Counted from the stretch's first letter, positions 23,831 through 34,914 are shown. The stretch is DNA of 41,299 bases from Amphimedon queenslandica (GCF_000090795.2 NW_003546316.1:7114-48412), one strand, 5' to 3'. Translations and numbers: made by a program. Notes: generated by a model from the sequence alone, not told the origin.

Positions 23831-26800
23831 ATGATGGCAGTTCAAGTTTATCCAACCGAGGAGGCAGGAGGGATAAGACATATTAGGCATGACTTCAGAA
23901 TACCACAGGACTCCTTCTTGGAGCTTGCTGATTTAGGAGACCCTGCTACCCCCACTCCAACAACAAGTGAGAAATTATGAATGCAGTGCTTATCTTTATT
24001 GAAGCATTGGGTGATAAATATGTATTCACACACAGGTATTATAGTGTATTATTGCTCTATTTTTACACAGAGCAATCTTCTGTTCCTTTACCAGAGGAAA
24101 TATTCTCAATAAATGAGTCTGACCAGCTCCTTTTTTACTTTAAGTGGCTGACCAAGCAAACGTCTGTCAAAGACATTGACTTTGCATACATTAATAATCT
24201 GCTGGAGAGTAATGCTGACATAAAAGCAAGAGACAGTTAAGTTTCTATAAAGATAGATCATCTACTCTTGATAATGTATACACTACAGGCTCCTGGTGTA
24301 AAAATTATGACATTAGCACTAGCAAAATTGATAGCAACTAATGAAATACCTGCATATGTGACAATAATTTTACAGAAAATTTGCTACTAACTTATTCCAT
24401 TCCTTTCACAGATGAGACACTATCAACAGTACTGCATTACATTGCTGCTAGCTGGGATTGCTCTGTGGCTGAGATTGCAATAAATCATGGTTGTGATCCA
24501 AATGCTCTTGATTTCAAGGATAGGACTCCATTACACATTGCAGCATACTTCAATCACACGGACATGATTGAGTATCTAATATCAAATGGAGGTAATGATA
24601 AATGATGCCTTGCATTAATTCACTTTTATTTTGAACTTTTTGCAGCTGATTTGAATTTGAGATCTAAGGAAGGTCAAACTGCAGTACATTATGCTGTCAG
24701 GGCTTCATCAATAGATGCACTTCGTTTACTTATAATAAAATACAATGGTACATACTATGATTTTGTTCTTACTAATATTCTTATTTTTAGCTCCTTATGA
24801 TAAAGACTGTGTAGACAATGAAGGCAGGACCCCGTTGCATTTGGGAGCTGATTTAGATCGAACTGAAGCCGTTCATTTCCTCATTACTCTAAAAGCAAGA
24901 CCTCCTTCACGCTGCGACGTATATGATATAAATGGGTTTCCGGCACTGACTAGCATGATCATTCATATGCCTCAGACAGTAAGATATAGAACAGTCTTCA
25001 TGCTATCATTAATCTAATCACAATGTACTTTGTATTACAGGCACTGTTGGCATTGGATCAGCTTCATCAAGTGTTCTCTGATGAAAGAAGGCAGGAATAT
25101 TACTTGAATAGAATTGAATCGCAGCGCTGTAAAACCAAGACACCAGTAAGTTATATGAGTCACTTCCATTATGCTGCACACTCTTATAGTTTGAGGCTAT
25201 TCTAATAGCAAACTATCCTGATCTGTTGACCCATCCAGTCATGCTTAAGCTAACAGAAGCAAAATGGCACAGACTATCAAGGTACATGGATCATATGCAT
25301 CTACAATGGGCCAATACACAATTACTTAGAGCAACATTTATGATTTTTAGGTGGTATTTTATTCTCTCCCTTGCTATCCACACCCTACTCCTAATAGTAA
25401 GTCTTAGTATGATAATACTAATATAGTGACTGTATTTTATTTAATTCAAAGGTTTGGAGTGTGCTTATAGGCTATCCTCCAATTCAGGAGAAGCACATCT
25501 ATAGACTTCCACAAGACATTTGGAGGATCATATTAGCAGTAGCTATGATGAATCTTTTATTGATTTTTATGTCTATTTTTTAGTTTTTAGGCATGATTCT
25601 GCTTGTACTTCTAATTGTAGATGAGATTAGAAAATTTATTAACTCTTACAAGAAAAACAAAGTAATGTTTCATATTATAACATAGGCATAAGGCCACCAC
25701 AAATGCAATTCCAACCTAAAAATATTTGTTGTGTAGAAAAGTTTCAGCTGATTTTAATCAAATTAAGATGTTTTATGAATTTTTAAAGTTGCTCCAAAAT
25801 TGGGCCAAAGTCCTTGTACAGGGCATTTTGTCAAAGAATGGCTTGGAGAGAATTTTGTACATATATGTTGTGATACTTTTCAAATGTGCATACAATAGAA
25901 ATTCAAGGAACTATTAGTTAGGAAGCTCAACATTGATTACTCTAACTGTGAGGGCCCACAATTTGAAGAAGTGAGTCCTTTCATCTCTAATTCTTGTTTA
26001 ACATAATATTTTATAAAGGAGCGTTACTTTATCAAAGAGAAGTGTATCGCTCTTAAGAAACTGAAAGCTGAATACTTCCGAGATAAATGGTATAAGAAAT
26101 TAATATTTATATTAGATTAACATCTTGTGTAGGAATATAATTGATGTGCTTGGTCTTAGCCTTTTGTCGATTGTCTCCATACTTCATATCATTGATGTCA
26201 TCAGTCACTCACCTTCTCTATCACAATGGATTGCAAGGTAGCCAGTCTAATATATACGCTATGCCAGGCTATATGCATGTAGACTCTATGTGTACATTAC
26301 TTCTCTTGTTTAATGCATATAGAATTGCTAGCATTGGGCTTATATTGATTTGGGTGAAATTAATGGTCTATGCCAGAGCCTCAACAACACTTGGTAAGTT
26401 CACTAAGCACCTTGACTTCATTTTTCATAACATTATTTATATTTAATGATATTCTAGGGCCAATGGTTGCAATTCTGTCTCACATTGCAGGAAAAGTTGT
26501 GCAGTATTACTCTATATACTTGATAATATACTTGCCTTTTGGTAAGGACAAGAGAGGGAGAGAGAGAGAGAGAGAGAAAGGAATAATGCTTTTTTCTATT
26601 ATAATATAGTCATTTCTTTTTGGCTATTGTTTGGTGGACCACAGCAGTCATTGGCTAATGTCACAGCTCCGTCAGAAGAACTGACTTATTTGTATAGAAT
26701 GTTTGTGGTGTTGTTTAGAATGTCAATAATTGATGACTATCCTTATCAGGTATACTTATAATTATGCATATACACACCATGCGCCAAGCATGGTTGATAC

Positions 26801-27865
26801 ATGTATATATATGCTCTGTAATTATTATGTACATGCATGCAGGCTATAAGAGATGCAGATGAGTTGAGTGCTACAATACTGACTTGCACATTCCTGCTAC
26901 TAATGTCCATCATTGCTCTCAATCTATTCATTGCTATACTTTCTGATACTTTTCAAAGGTGAGTGTAAATTAGAAAAGGTCACACCTCGCTTGCCATGAA
27001 ATGAAATAGATAAAGGTGGCAAAATATTTCAAGAGCTATTAAACGGATGTGATATTTATTTCACACTTAATGACATTTAACACAAATATACCTATCATGA
27101 AAATCTCATAGAACAATATAATTAAGATCTCAATTCTTTCATTGCCATATTTCATTTGCTTTTCATTATAGGGTATATGACAATGCTCATGCTAATGCTC
27201 AGTACCAGAAAGCTAATCTCATAATGCTAATGGAGGACAAGGCTTATCACAGGTGCCGTGAGAGCTTCTTGCAGCATATCAGCAAGAAGTGTGCACCAAC
27301 TGTTAATTATTATGACGACGACGATGATGTGTTTGATGAAGGGAAGAAGACATTTGCTAAACTGGCACAAGAAACAAATGTAAGAAAAAGCTGTTTTCTA
27401 AATAGAAGCATGCATAGCAATGTATTTTGATTTTAAGGAAATCGTTCAAGATCTTAATAAGATGCTCCTTACACAAAAGAAAGAGATAAGTGATCTTCAG
27501 GCCACAGTAAAATCAATGAACTCAAAACTAGCTACAAAGACTGAAGCCCCAGGTATATAGATCTATACCTTGCAAATAACATAGCACAATGAATGATGAA
27601 CATTTTACTATGTTGTATGTGTGTTTTAGGGACCATAAATCCATATCTTAGAAATATAAGAGGACCTGTTGCTCCTCCTCCTCAACCAGTCAATAAAACT
27701 ACTCGGAGGATTAATAGAAGAGCATCTATTTTTGCTTCAAGACGCTCGCAGTATGGCTCCTCAAAATCAAATTCACAGCCGTCCAAAAATACTGGAGCAA
27801 CTGAAAAGCGTGATTCTAAAGGAGTGGTAGGTGGACAGAAGAAAAAGACAAAAGAAAGAGAATGA
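23831..27865 (+). CDS. Ankyrin-repeat TRP-like cation channel, 19 exons, 821 aa
   Basis: Exons: 23831-23966, 24071-24235, 24412-24591, 24646-24747, 24791-24978, 25041-25145, 25190-25396, 25452-25538, 25584-25661, 25899-25970, 26019-26089, 26133-26237, 26323-26393, 26458-26541, 26610-26749, 26843-26958, 27172-27379, 27438-27552, 27630-27865; 2466 nt, all phases join. Ankyrin repeats span about 85-270 (DRTPLHIAAYFNHTDMIEYL, EGQTAVHYAVRA, EGRTPLHLGADLDRTEAVHF). Six membrane segments lie near 347-361, 382-404, 465-488, 500-517, 533-560 and 608-630, with a re-entrant pore segment before S6. S6 continues into NLFIAILSDTFQRVYDNAHA, typical of TRP-related channels. The tail has an acidic DDDDD patch, a coiled coil (706-743) and a basic end. 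Subfamily (TRPA/TRPV/other) not assignable by eye. The in-frame ATG at 23834 is an alternative start. Confidence 0.87.
25735..25872 (+). repeat. Dispersed intronic repeat, one decayed monomer (TRP intron 9)
   Basis: Fills most of a 237-nt intron. GTTGTGTAGAAAAGTTTCAG, TTTTTAAAGTTGCTCC and CCAAAGTCCTTGTACAGGG match the family in order and in host-sense orientation. Confidence 0.7.
26542..26581 (+). repeat. (GA)n tract after the TRP exon-14 donor
   Basis: Begins within 10 nt of the gtaagg donor; part of a recurring pattern of purine tracts at 5' splice sites. Confidence 0.85.
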
Positions 27866-27929
27866 TAACTGGCAAGATTTATCATTTCAGCATGGTATGC
27901 ATGAAGTTTCTAGTATTTAAAAACTAAAC

Positions 27930-27935
27930 AATAAA
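27930..27935 (+). terminator. Poly(A) signal AATAAA of the TRP-like gene
   Basis: Canonical hexamer 65 nt after the stop codon. A homologous but altered copy occurs in the duplicated segment near 35010. Confidence 0.6.
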
Positions 27936-28237
27936 ACTTTAGCATATTCTACAGTATTCATTTTGCTATAGATTTAAACACACATAGATTTAAACACACC
28001 TTGAAACTGAAAGAAAGCCCCAGCTAGTTTCTGCAGAGTATGTGTAGTTTAGACATTACATTGTGTAGTGTAGTACATATTAGTATGTGTGGTGTAGTAC
28101 ATTAATTACATTCAATGCTCCACACTGTAGTTTGACAGTTATTGTAGACAACATTGCTGCTGAGTCATTAAAGCTTAAAATTGAAATTCATTCAACAAAA
28201 ATAAAAAACACAATTTCTACTCAATGTCATTGTTTAA

Positions 28238-29245
28238 TTATTCAAAGCTCATTGAATCTTTGGGTAGAGTGTAATGATCAGTGACAGATCTCATCCCTGT
28301 ATCACCAGAGCTTGATCTTTTGCTTTTAGCTATGCATATGTGAACAGTAACTACAATTCCAACACAGCAGCCCCACAAAGGCTCTGTCACACCGTGCAAT
28401 ATGAACAAAGGGAATATTGGCTTATCATCAATAATGGAGTATACCCTGTTTGAGAATGGAAAGATATACAGGAAGATTGATACAACAGGATATACAGATA
28501 AAGGTAGAATCATTCTTAAGAGCTGCTTTTGCTTGCGATTCTCTCCTAACAGTAGTTGCTCCTCGCTGACATTATTACGTCTGATTCTCTTCAGCAATAC
28601 AATGACAGTTGCAGTAATGAGTATAGCATCAATTAGAAAGAAGACAGTAGCAGGTGCATAGAAAAGAGCGTACTGCTCGATGGTGCCTAAAAGAATTTTC
28701 TTGTTAGCACACTCACCTTCCCAATTCTTGATCCAGCACCATGCACCCGATATGCCATACAGGTCATTAGCAAATGGTATCCAGGAGAACAGCATTGGTA
28801 TGCCAAAGGAGGTTAGAATGTACAAGGGCTCTAGCTTCTTCACATCTTTTGGCTGCTTGAGGTACACCAGGCATATGAAAAGCAGCAGGGACAGCCAAAA
28901 CGTGAATCCAATTTTTGTCCACAAGGAGACTGTGTTAAAATAGGCTGCCATGGCACAAAATGGTTGATAGACATCTGGATTCTTGTGATAGTTGACAAAG
29001 ATTATGTCAAATGCGCAGATAAGAGAGACAGCCAGTGCTGCTATGAGCTGGTACAATACAAGCCTCTGGACTATGTCCTGATAAAACCTGTAGCGAACCG
29101 CCACAATGAGAGCAAAGACACAGCACAAGGTAGATATTACACCAACTCCTCCATATATGTAGAGCAGTATGGCTTTTTGTTGATTTGAGAATTGAGCTTG
29201 GCTGCTGTTGCAGGGTGAGTCATCTTCCATCTCTCTCAAGAGCAA
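28238..29245 (-). CDS. Seven-transmembrane receptor, cAMP-receptor/GPR157-like, single exon, 335 aa
   Basis: One uninterrupted frame with seven hydrophobic segments at about 27-52, 62-84, 96-128, 138-160, 189-221, 241-268 and 277-306. The extracellular N-terminus is short with one NSS sequon. Cys97 at the start of TM3 can pair with Cys170 in GAWCWIKNWEG. The CWI motif after TM4 and the overall spacing suggest the cAMP-receptor (Dicty_CAR) / GPR157 / secretin-like group, from family memory. The tail is Ser-rich. The start could be Met1 or Met6 (MEDDSP). No introns, unlike the genes at left. Convergent with the TRP-like gene. Decayed copies lie at 30940-31310 and 35105-35265. Ligand unknown. 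Confidence 0.82.
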   Translation of the reverse strand: MLLREMEDDSPCNSSQAQFSNQQKAILLYIYGGVGVISTLCCVFALIVAVRYRFYQDIVQRLVLYQLIAALAVSLICAFDIIFVNYHKNPDVYQPFCAMAAYFNTVSLWTKIGFTFWLSLLLFICLVYLKQPKDVKKLEPLYILTSFGIPMLFSWIPFANDLYGISGAWCWIKNWEGECANKKILLGTIEQYALFYAPATVFFLIDAILITATVIVLLKRIRRNNVSEEQLLLGENRKQKQLLRMILPLSVYPVVSIFLYIFPFSNRVYSIIDDKPIFPLFILHGVTEPLWGCCVGIVVTVHICIAKSKRSSSGDTGMRSVTDHYTLPKDSMSFE

Positions 29246-29392
29246 TTGGGTTGGGTCAATTTTAAATTTTATATGTAATTTTCAGACTTAGAGTACAACA
29301 CAAAAATAACTATTATAAGTGTCATAAGAAGTACATAAATAATCATAAATATAATAGTTTTGAAATTTGTGGCATAATAATGTAGAGTTTTA

Positions 29393-30613
29393 TTACCACC
29401 CCCTATACTTGTTACTGCTATATCTCTTACGGCTGTATTCATCATCATCATCAGAGGTACCAAAGCCACGACGGAGACCATGCGAATCATAATTATCACC
29501 TGTACGATTAATTCTGGATTGTGAAGGATAGCCAAAGGCTCCACCACTACGACTGGAAAGTAGGAGATCAAACCAATCATAGTGTCTAACTTGACGATTA
29601 ACTCTGGATCGTGTTGGATACCCACTATGGCCAAAGACTCCACCACTATGAATAGGTGGCAAATGAAGTGATGATTCGTGGCCACTAACTTTACTACTGA
29701 CTCTAGATGACAAGAGATATCCACTGGAACCATAGCCAGAGGCTCTACCCATATATGACAAAGGATGGGGTGCAATTCCACTAGAATCAGAGATACCAGT
29801 ACATGGGACTATATCCTTGGGACGTGGTTTCCCTTGTTCACAGGCAAACGATATCTTCCAAAAATCAAAGCAAAGCGAAGGATCCTCAATAAATTCATAT
29901 GGCATGTAGAAATATCCATTATCTCCCCACATTGGACCCCAGCTGTTGAGCACCTTGACACACCTCTTGGAGTCATCATAACCAACAGCAAGAACAGCAT
30001 GTCTCCCATGAGACCTTTCATACATGCTTGGCATTTCCATATATCCATTCCAGGAAATATTATGAAAGCTATCATAGACTGTAAATCCAAAAACAAATGG
30101 ACAGTTGTCCTTTAAGCAAGCTCTGAACTGGTTAATGTCTTGATCAAGTCTCTCATACACACACAAGTTGTTACCAACAGCAGCAGCATAACATGACTGA
30201 GGTGGCTTCTCCTTAAACCTGCTTACTGTGTAAGGCCAGTCAGATTCCTTACAAACACCTCTGCAGTTCATAGATTTGACAGCATCACGAATTGATGCTC
30301 CAATATTCTTGAATTGAGTACCTTCATGTTCTCGTGTGTTATAATAGAGAAAAAGGCGTGAAGGATTAAAGTAGTAATATCCTCCCTCAGTGTTTTGAGA
30401 CTGCTTCACCAAATCCATTCCATAAGCAGCACAAAGAGCATTGGCAGTACAGCTTTCCAGCTTCCCTTGATCATAGACATGATGGACATAGCCACTGAAG
30501 TCAACATTAGGATGAGTCCTCATAGAAGGAATCTGATGTTCTTCATACTTTTTCCAATAGTCTCTCTCGTCACGTTTATCACGCTTGGCTCCATAGTAGC
30601 GAACAACTGCCAT
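29393..30613 (-). CDS. Papain-fold C1 cysteine peptidase, copy A, single exon, 406 aa
   Basis: Start set at MAVVRYYGAK because all four copies share it; the frame opens nine codons earlier. Gln49 and Cys55 lie in DQGKLESCTANAL, His205 in GRHAVLAVGYDD and Asn223 in LNSWGPMWGDNGYF, giving a complete papain-type catalytic set. Conserved blocks include NPSRLFLYYNTRE, GASIRDAVKSMN, CPFVFGFTVYDSF and FDFWKISFACEQGKPRPKD. There is no signal peptide and no inhibitory propeptide, unlike animal lysosomal cathepsins. This layout resembles compact bacterial-type C1 peptidases (family memory). After residue 255 a Ser/Gly/Tyr/Arg-rich, probably disordered tail of about 140 residues follows. Predicted cytosolic; substrate unknown. 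First of four tandem copies. Confidence 0.87.
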   Translation of the reverse strand: MAVVRYYGAKRDKRDERDYWKKYEEHQIPSMRTHPNVDFSGYVHHVYDQGKLESCTANALCAAYGMDLVKQSQNTEGGYYYFNPSRLFLYYNTREHEGTQFKNIGASIRDAVKSMNCRGVCKESDWPYTVSRFKEKPPQSCYAAAVGNNLCVYERLDQDINQFRACLKDNCPFVFGFTVYDSFHNISWNGYMEMPSMYERSHGRHAVLAVGYDDSKRCVKVLNSWGPMWGDNGYFYMPYEFIEDPSLCFDFWKISFACEQGKPRPKDIVPCTGISDSSGIAPHPLSYMGRASGYGSSGYLLSSRVSSKVSGHESSLHLPPIHSGGVFGHSGYPTRSRVNRQVRHYDWFDLLLSSRSGGAFGYPSQSRINRTGDNYDSHGLRRGFGTSDDDDEYSRKRYSSNKYRGW

Positions 30614-30643
30614 TTCTAAGAAGGTTAAAAGTGACAGCACTGC

Positions 30644-30653
30644 ATTATATTGT
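30644..30653 (-). promoter_or_regulatory. TATA-like element of peptidase copy A
   Basis: The minus strand reads ACAATATAAT about 31-40 nt upstream of the ATG. The same position in the other copies also holds a TATA-like run. Confidence 0.35.
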
Positions 30654-30939
30654 GTAATGATGTGCTCAGTTCAACAATGAGCATTAAATATAATTAGAAT
30701 GAAGTCAGAAATTCCCACTTCATGCATAATGCAAATATTCTAAATATAGTATAATGTCCACCATGACATCATCATAAGACTAACTCCATTTTTTTGCAAA
30801 TTTTTAAAACATTATAATGCCCCAAAATAATAAGAACTCACTGAGTTCATATATATTGATCCATTGCAGTAGAGGAGGACAGTGTCCTCGGAGGACCTCA
30901 GTCTTGCAAGCCAGACCATTCCCAACCTACAGTTTGATA

Positions 30940-31310
30940 ATGAAAAGCAAAGCTGGGACAGCCAAAAACCCAATTTTTGTCCATAGGGAGAGTCTGAGAG
31001 ACTGTGTTAAAATAGATTGCCATGGCACAGAATGGTTGATAGGCCTCTGGGTTCTTGTGATAGTTGACAAAGATTATGTCAAATGCGCGGATAAGAGAGA
31101 CAGCCAGTGCTGCTATGTACAATACAAGCCTCTGGACTATGTCCTGATAAAACCTGTAGCGAGCCGCCAAAATAAGAGCAAAGACACAAGACAAGGCAGA
31201 GATTACACCAACTCCTCCATACAACTAGAGCAGTATTGCTTTTCGTAATTTTGTTGATTTGTGAATTGAGCTTGGCTGCTGTTGCAGGGTGAGTCCATCT
31301 TTCAGGAGCA
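30940..31310 (-). pseudogene. 7TM receptor pseudogene (unit 2)
   Basis: Close copy of the N-terminal third of the receptor at 28238-29245, covering the leader, TM1 (IYGG/MYGGVGVIS), TM2 and the start of TM3. A six-base deletion removes the QL of TM2. After FNTVS an insertion and frame change replace TM3. TM4-TM7 are missing. It lies between peptidase copies A and B, where an intact receptor would be expected if the whole unit had been duplicated. Confidence 0.87.
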
Positions 31311-31483
31311 ATTGGGTTGGGCCAAATTTAATAACAATTAAAATGAAACTGAAATTTATAATTACATAAACGTGAATTAAAGAAATAACAATTAAAATGA
31401 AATTTGTAATTAAAATTAAATCACAATGTGTGAATTTGTTCCATTATGTAGAGTTTACCTAGTTTGGCAAGCCAGACTAGAGT

Positions 31484-32632
31484 TTACCACTTTCTCCCAC
31501 GGCCACTGCTATGACTGGATGGTGGAGGATACCCACCATAGCCAGAAGCTCCACTGCTATGGCTAGAAGATGGTGGGGGAGTTGGTTGATAATGACTAGG
31601 TGGTGGTGGATATCCACCATATCCAAAGGCTCCACCACTTGATAGCATACCAGTAAATGACGGAGGATGCCAACCATAGTCACTAGCTCTGCTATTAACT
31701 CTGGATGGTGGGGGATATCCACCATAGTCAGAGGCTCTACCACTAGATGGCGGGGGGTGGTATAGATCTAATTGGGATTCAATCCCACTAGAAGTGGAGC
31801 AATCAGTACATGGGACTGTATCCTTGGGACGTGGTTTCCCTCGTTCACAAGCAAATGATATCTTCCAGAAATCAAAGCAGAGAGAAGAGTTCTCAATGAA
31901 TTGATATGGCATGTAGAAATAACCATTATCTCCCCACCTTGAACCCCAGCTGTTGAGTAGCTTAAAATATCTCTTCGAGTCATCATAACCAACTGCAACA
32001 ACAGCATGTTTCCCAAGAGGCTCACCAAGTTGCTCCCTTATACTTGGCAAGGGCATGTATCCCGCAGTCTTAGTATCATCAAAGCTCCCATAAACATTAA
32101 ATCCAAATACAAATGGGCAGTTGTCCTTTAAGCAAGCTCTGAACTGGTCAATGTCCTGATCAAGTCTCTCATACTTACACAAGTTGTTACCAACAGCAGC
32201 AGCATAGGCTGACTGAGGTGGCTTCTCCTTAAACCTCTTTACTATGTAAGGCCAGTCAGATTCCTTGCAAACACCATTGCAGTTCATGGCTTTAAGAGCC
32301 TCACGAATTGATGCTCCACTATCCTTCAATCGGTTGCCTTCACGTTCTCGAGTGTTATAATAGAGAAAAAGGCGTGAAGGATCAAAGTAAGAAAACCCTC
32401 CTTTAGTAGTTTTAGACTGCTTCACCAAATCCAGTCCATAGGCAGCACAAAGAGCATTGGCAGTACAGCTCCCCAGATCCTTTTGATCATAGACATGATG
32501 GACATAGCCACTGAGGTCAACATTAGGATGAGTCCACATAAAGGGAATCTCATGTTTATGATACTTTTTCCCATAGTCCCTGTCATCAGGTTTATCAGGC
32601 TTGGCTCCATAGTAGTAGCGAACAACTGCCAT
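31484..32632 (-). CDS. Papain-fold C1 cysteine peptidase, copy B, single exon, 382 aa
   Basis: Intact paralogue of copy A, starting MAVVRYYYGAK. The catalytic set is present: Gln and Cys56 in DQKDLGSCTANAL, His in GKHAVVAVGYDD and Asn in LNSWGSRWGDNGYF. The tail differs from copy A: it is dominated by GYGGYPPPS and SGRASDYG-type repeats rich in Pro, Ser, Gly and Tyr, ending SGRGRKW. The core aligns without gaps apart from one or two residues, so selection on the catalytic domain looks stronger than on the tail. No signal peptide, no propeptide and no introns. Confidence 0.87.
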   Translation of the reverse strand: MAVVRYYYGAKPDKPDDRDYGKKYHKHEIPFMWTHPNVDLSGYVHHVYDQKDLGSCTANALCAAYGLDLVKQSKTTKGGFSYFDPSRLFLYYNTREREGNRLKDSGASIREALKAMNCNGVCKESDWPYIVKRFKEKPPQSAYAAAVGNNLCKYERLDQDIDQFRACLKDNCPFVFGFNVYGSFDDTKTAGYMPLPSIREQLGEPLGKHAVVAVGYDDSKRYFKLLNSWGSRWGDNGYFYMPYQFIENSSLCFDFWKISFACERGKPRPKDTVPCTDCSTSSGIESQLDLYHPPPSSGRASDYGGYPPPSRVNSRASDYGWHPPSFTGMLSSGGAFGYGGYPPPPSHYQPTPPPSSSHSSGASGYGGYPPPSSHSSGRGRKW

Positions 32633-32677
32633 TTCTATTTTCTGAGAAAGTCAAAAGTCAAGAGAATAACTGCAACT

Positions 32678-32688
32678 CTATATAAATA
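32678..32688 (-). promoter_or_regulatory. TATA box of peptidase copy B
   Basis: The minus strand reads TATTTATATAG about 46-56 nt before the ATG. It is the best TATA match of the four peptidase promoters. Confidence 0.5.
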
Positions 32689-33218
32689 ATGTTGAAATAA
32701 AAGGTGCAATCCCCAGGAATTCCCCCTTCATGCATTTGCAGCATATTTACTGTTTACAAATTCCAGCAGTGTAAGAGTGTTTGTCTAAATATAGCTACAT
32801 GTTCATTACATCATTATATAAAAGTGATTCTGTTTCATTTGCTAAAAGATTTTAAAACTTTGAAATGCCACTTATGTTATGATGTGAATTATGAATTTAC
32901 TTGAGTTAGTAGATATAGCTCTATCTACTTTATGTATTGAGATCTGTGCTAAAATAATTCAAATCAGAAAAGCGTTTCTGAATATTAAAAAAGTATTCTA
33001 GTAGTCTACCACACTTGGTCTACCATAATTTTCCATGAAATGAGAGCTCACATCATATATTTGGAGTAATTCAATGGGTTGGGTCAAATTCTAAAAACCA
33101 TGCATGCTAGTCAAAAACGACATGAACAACACAAAGTGCCATGAATAGTACATGATAAAACAATTAAAATGACATTTATAATCAAAATTATATTACAATT
33201 GTGCATGAATTCGTTCCA
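32689..33218. other. Spacer of duplicated unit 3 with receptor-leader remnant
   Basis: Non-coding. AATTCAATGGGTTGGGTCAA near 33069-33088 matches the sequence just upstream of the intact 7TM receptor start (about 29248-29266), so the receptor of this unit is gone except for its leader. The stretch before the peptidase stop (CATTATGTATAGAGTTTAC) matches the other units. Confidence 0.6.
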
Positions 33219-34329
33219 TTATGTATAGAGTTTACTATCTTCCACGGCCGTATTCATCGCATCAGAACCATAGGCTCCACTGGTATGATTGGGTGGTGGG
33301 GGAAGACTAGAAGATGGTGAGGGAATCACTTGACAATGTCCAGGTCCACTAGTGCTACTATTAGGTAGGGGATATTCAACATATCCAGAAGGTTCACCAC
33401 TCAACACTGTACCACCGAATGAGGGAGGATACCAAACATAGGCTCCACCACTATGATATGGCGGGTGGTATAACTGGGATTTAATCCCACAAGAACCAGA
33501 GGAATCAGTACATGGGACTGTATCATCGGGACGTGGTTTCCCTCGTTCACAGGCAAATGTTATCTTCCAGAAATCAAAGCAGAAAAAAGAATTTTCAATG
33601 AATTGATATGGCATGTAGAAATACCCCTTATCTCCCCAATCAGAACCCCAGCTATTGAGCACCTTCATATGCTGTTTGGTGTCGTTATAACCAACAGCAA
33701 CAACAGCATGATATCCGAAGAGGCTTATTATCTCTTTCCTGTGCTCTGGGCATCTGCATAGTATATTTAGGTTCAGAAATAAAGCTATCATAGACTTTAA
33801 AGCCAAATACAAATGGGCAGTTGTCCTTTAAGCAAGCTCTGAGCTGGTCAATGTTGTGATCAAGTCTCTCGTACTTACACAAGTTGTTACCAACAGCAGC
33901 AGCATAACATGACTGAGGTGGCTTCTCCTTAAACCTTGATTCTAAGTAAGGCCAGTCATACTCGTTGCAAACACCTTTGCAGTTCATGGCTTTGAGAGCC
34001 TCACGAATTGATGCTCCAGTGTTGTTCAATTCATTTCCTTCACGTTCTCGAGTGTTATAATAGAGAAAAAGGCGTGATGGGTCAAAGTAGTAATATCCTC
34101 CTGCAATAGTTTGAGACTGTTTCATCAAATCTATTCCATATGCAGCACAAAGAGCATTGGCAGTACAGCTTCCCAGTTCCCCTTGATGATAGACATGATG
34201 CACATAGCCACTGAGGTCAACATTAGGATGAGTTCTCATAGAGGGAATCTCATGTTTATGATACTTTTTCTTGTAGTCCCTGTCATCAGGTTTATCAGGC
34301 TTAGCTCCACAGTAGTGAACAACTGCCAT
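33219..34329 (-). pseudogene. Papain-fold C1 peptidase, copy C, frameshifted
   Basis: Starts as MAVVHYCGAKPD with an intact Cys region (HQGELGSCTANAL). The frame runs to the middle of the protein, then shifts by one base near 33706-33735. The upstream frame ends after PLRISCCCCCW. The downstream frame resumes at YHAVVAVGYNDTKQ and carries the catalytic His, Asn (LNSWGSDWGDKGYF) and the tail to 33219. Aligning with copy D shows one extra base in copy C just before the His block. As read, no single product holds both Cys and His. It may be a true pseudogene or a sequencing or assembly indel, since the rest of the frame is well preserved. Confidence 0.83.
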
Positions 34330-34390
34330 TCTAAGAAGATCAAAAGTTAGAGAGCTGAGAGTAACTGTAATGGTGTCTTGTTTGCACTCA

Positions 34391-34400
34391 ATTATAAACA
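34391..34400 (-). promoter_or_regulatory. TATA-like element of peptidase copy C
   Basis: The minus strand reads TGTTTATAAT about 62-71 nt upstream of the ATG. Confidence 0.3.
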
Positions 34401-34914
34401 ATTTTGAAGGTGGAATCCCCAGGAATTCCCCTTTCAATGCATCACTGCATTAGCAGCATGTTTATAAAAATAATCAGATGTTTTGTCTAAATATAGTTAC
34501 ATGTTCATTACATCACTATAATTCTATTTTATTTGCTGGAAAATTTTAAAACTACTTTTAACACATTATGACTAAAGTGATGTGAATTATGAACTCACTT
34601 CAGTATTCAGTTCGTAGATATAAATATATCTACTTATGTACTGAGATCTGTACTGAAATAATTCAAACGCTTCTGGATGCACAGTACCATAAGTTTGCAT
34701 GAATTAATAGTGCAAAGCAAGAGGAAATAAATTATACTTGCATTAATAATGAGTTAACTCAGAAAACACCCATTGCAGCAGAGCACTTGGCAGAGCAGGA
34801 GACTACTTTTATTTGTTGCATACTCTTGCTGCATAACTAATATTGAGCCCATTAGGTATTAAAAAGCAAATATAGAGGCTATTATAATTACAGTAGGTCT
34901 AAAGGACTGTAATT
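34401..34914. other. Upstream spacer of peptidase copy C
   Basis: Non-coding. The part near 34412-34500 (CCCCAGGAATTCCCC, TAGTTACATGTTCATTACATCA) matches the upstream region of copy B near 32712-32815, showing that promoter regions were duplicated together with the genes. Confidence 0.55.

Noticed and set aside
27866..28237. Extra small gene between the TRP-like and 7TM genes
   Set aside because: Only 3' UTR-like AT-rich sequence; no splice-supported frame and no homology recognised.
29269..32028. Other frames overlapping peptidase copies A and B, on both strands
   Set aside because: Shadows of the peptidase genes; the catalytic frame has family motifs and these do not.
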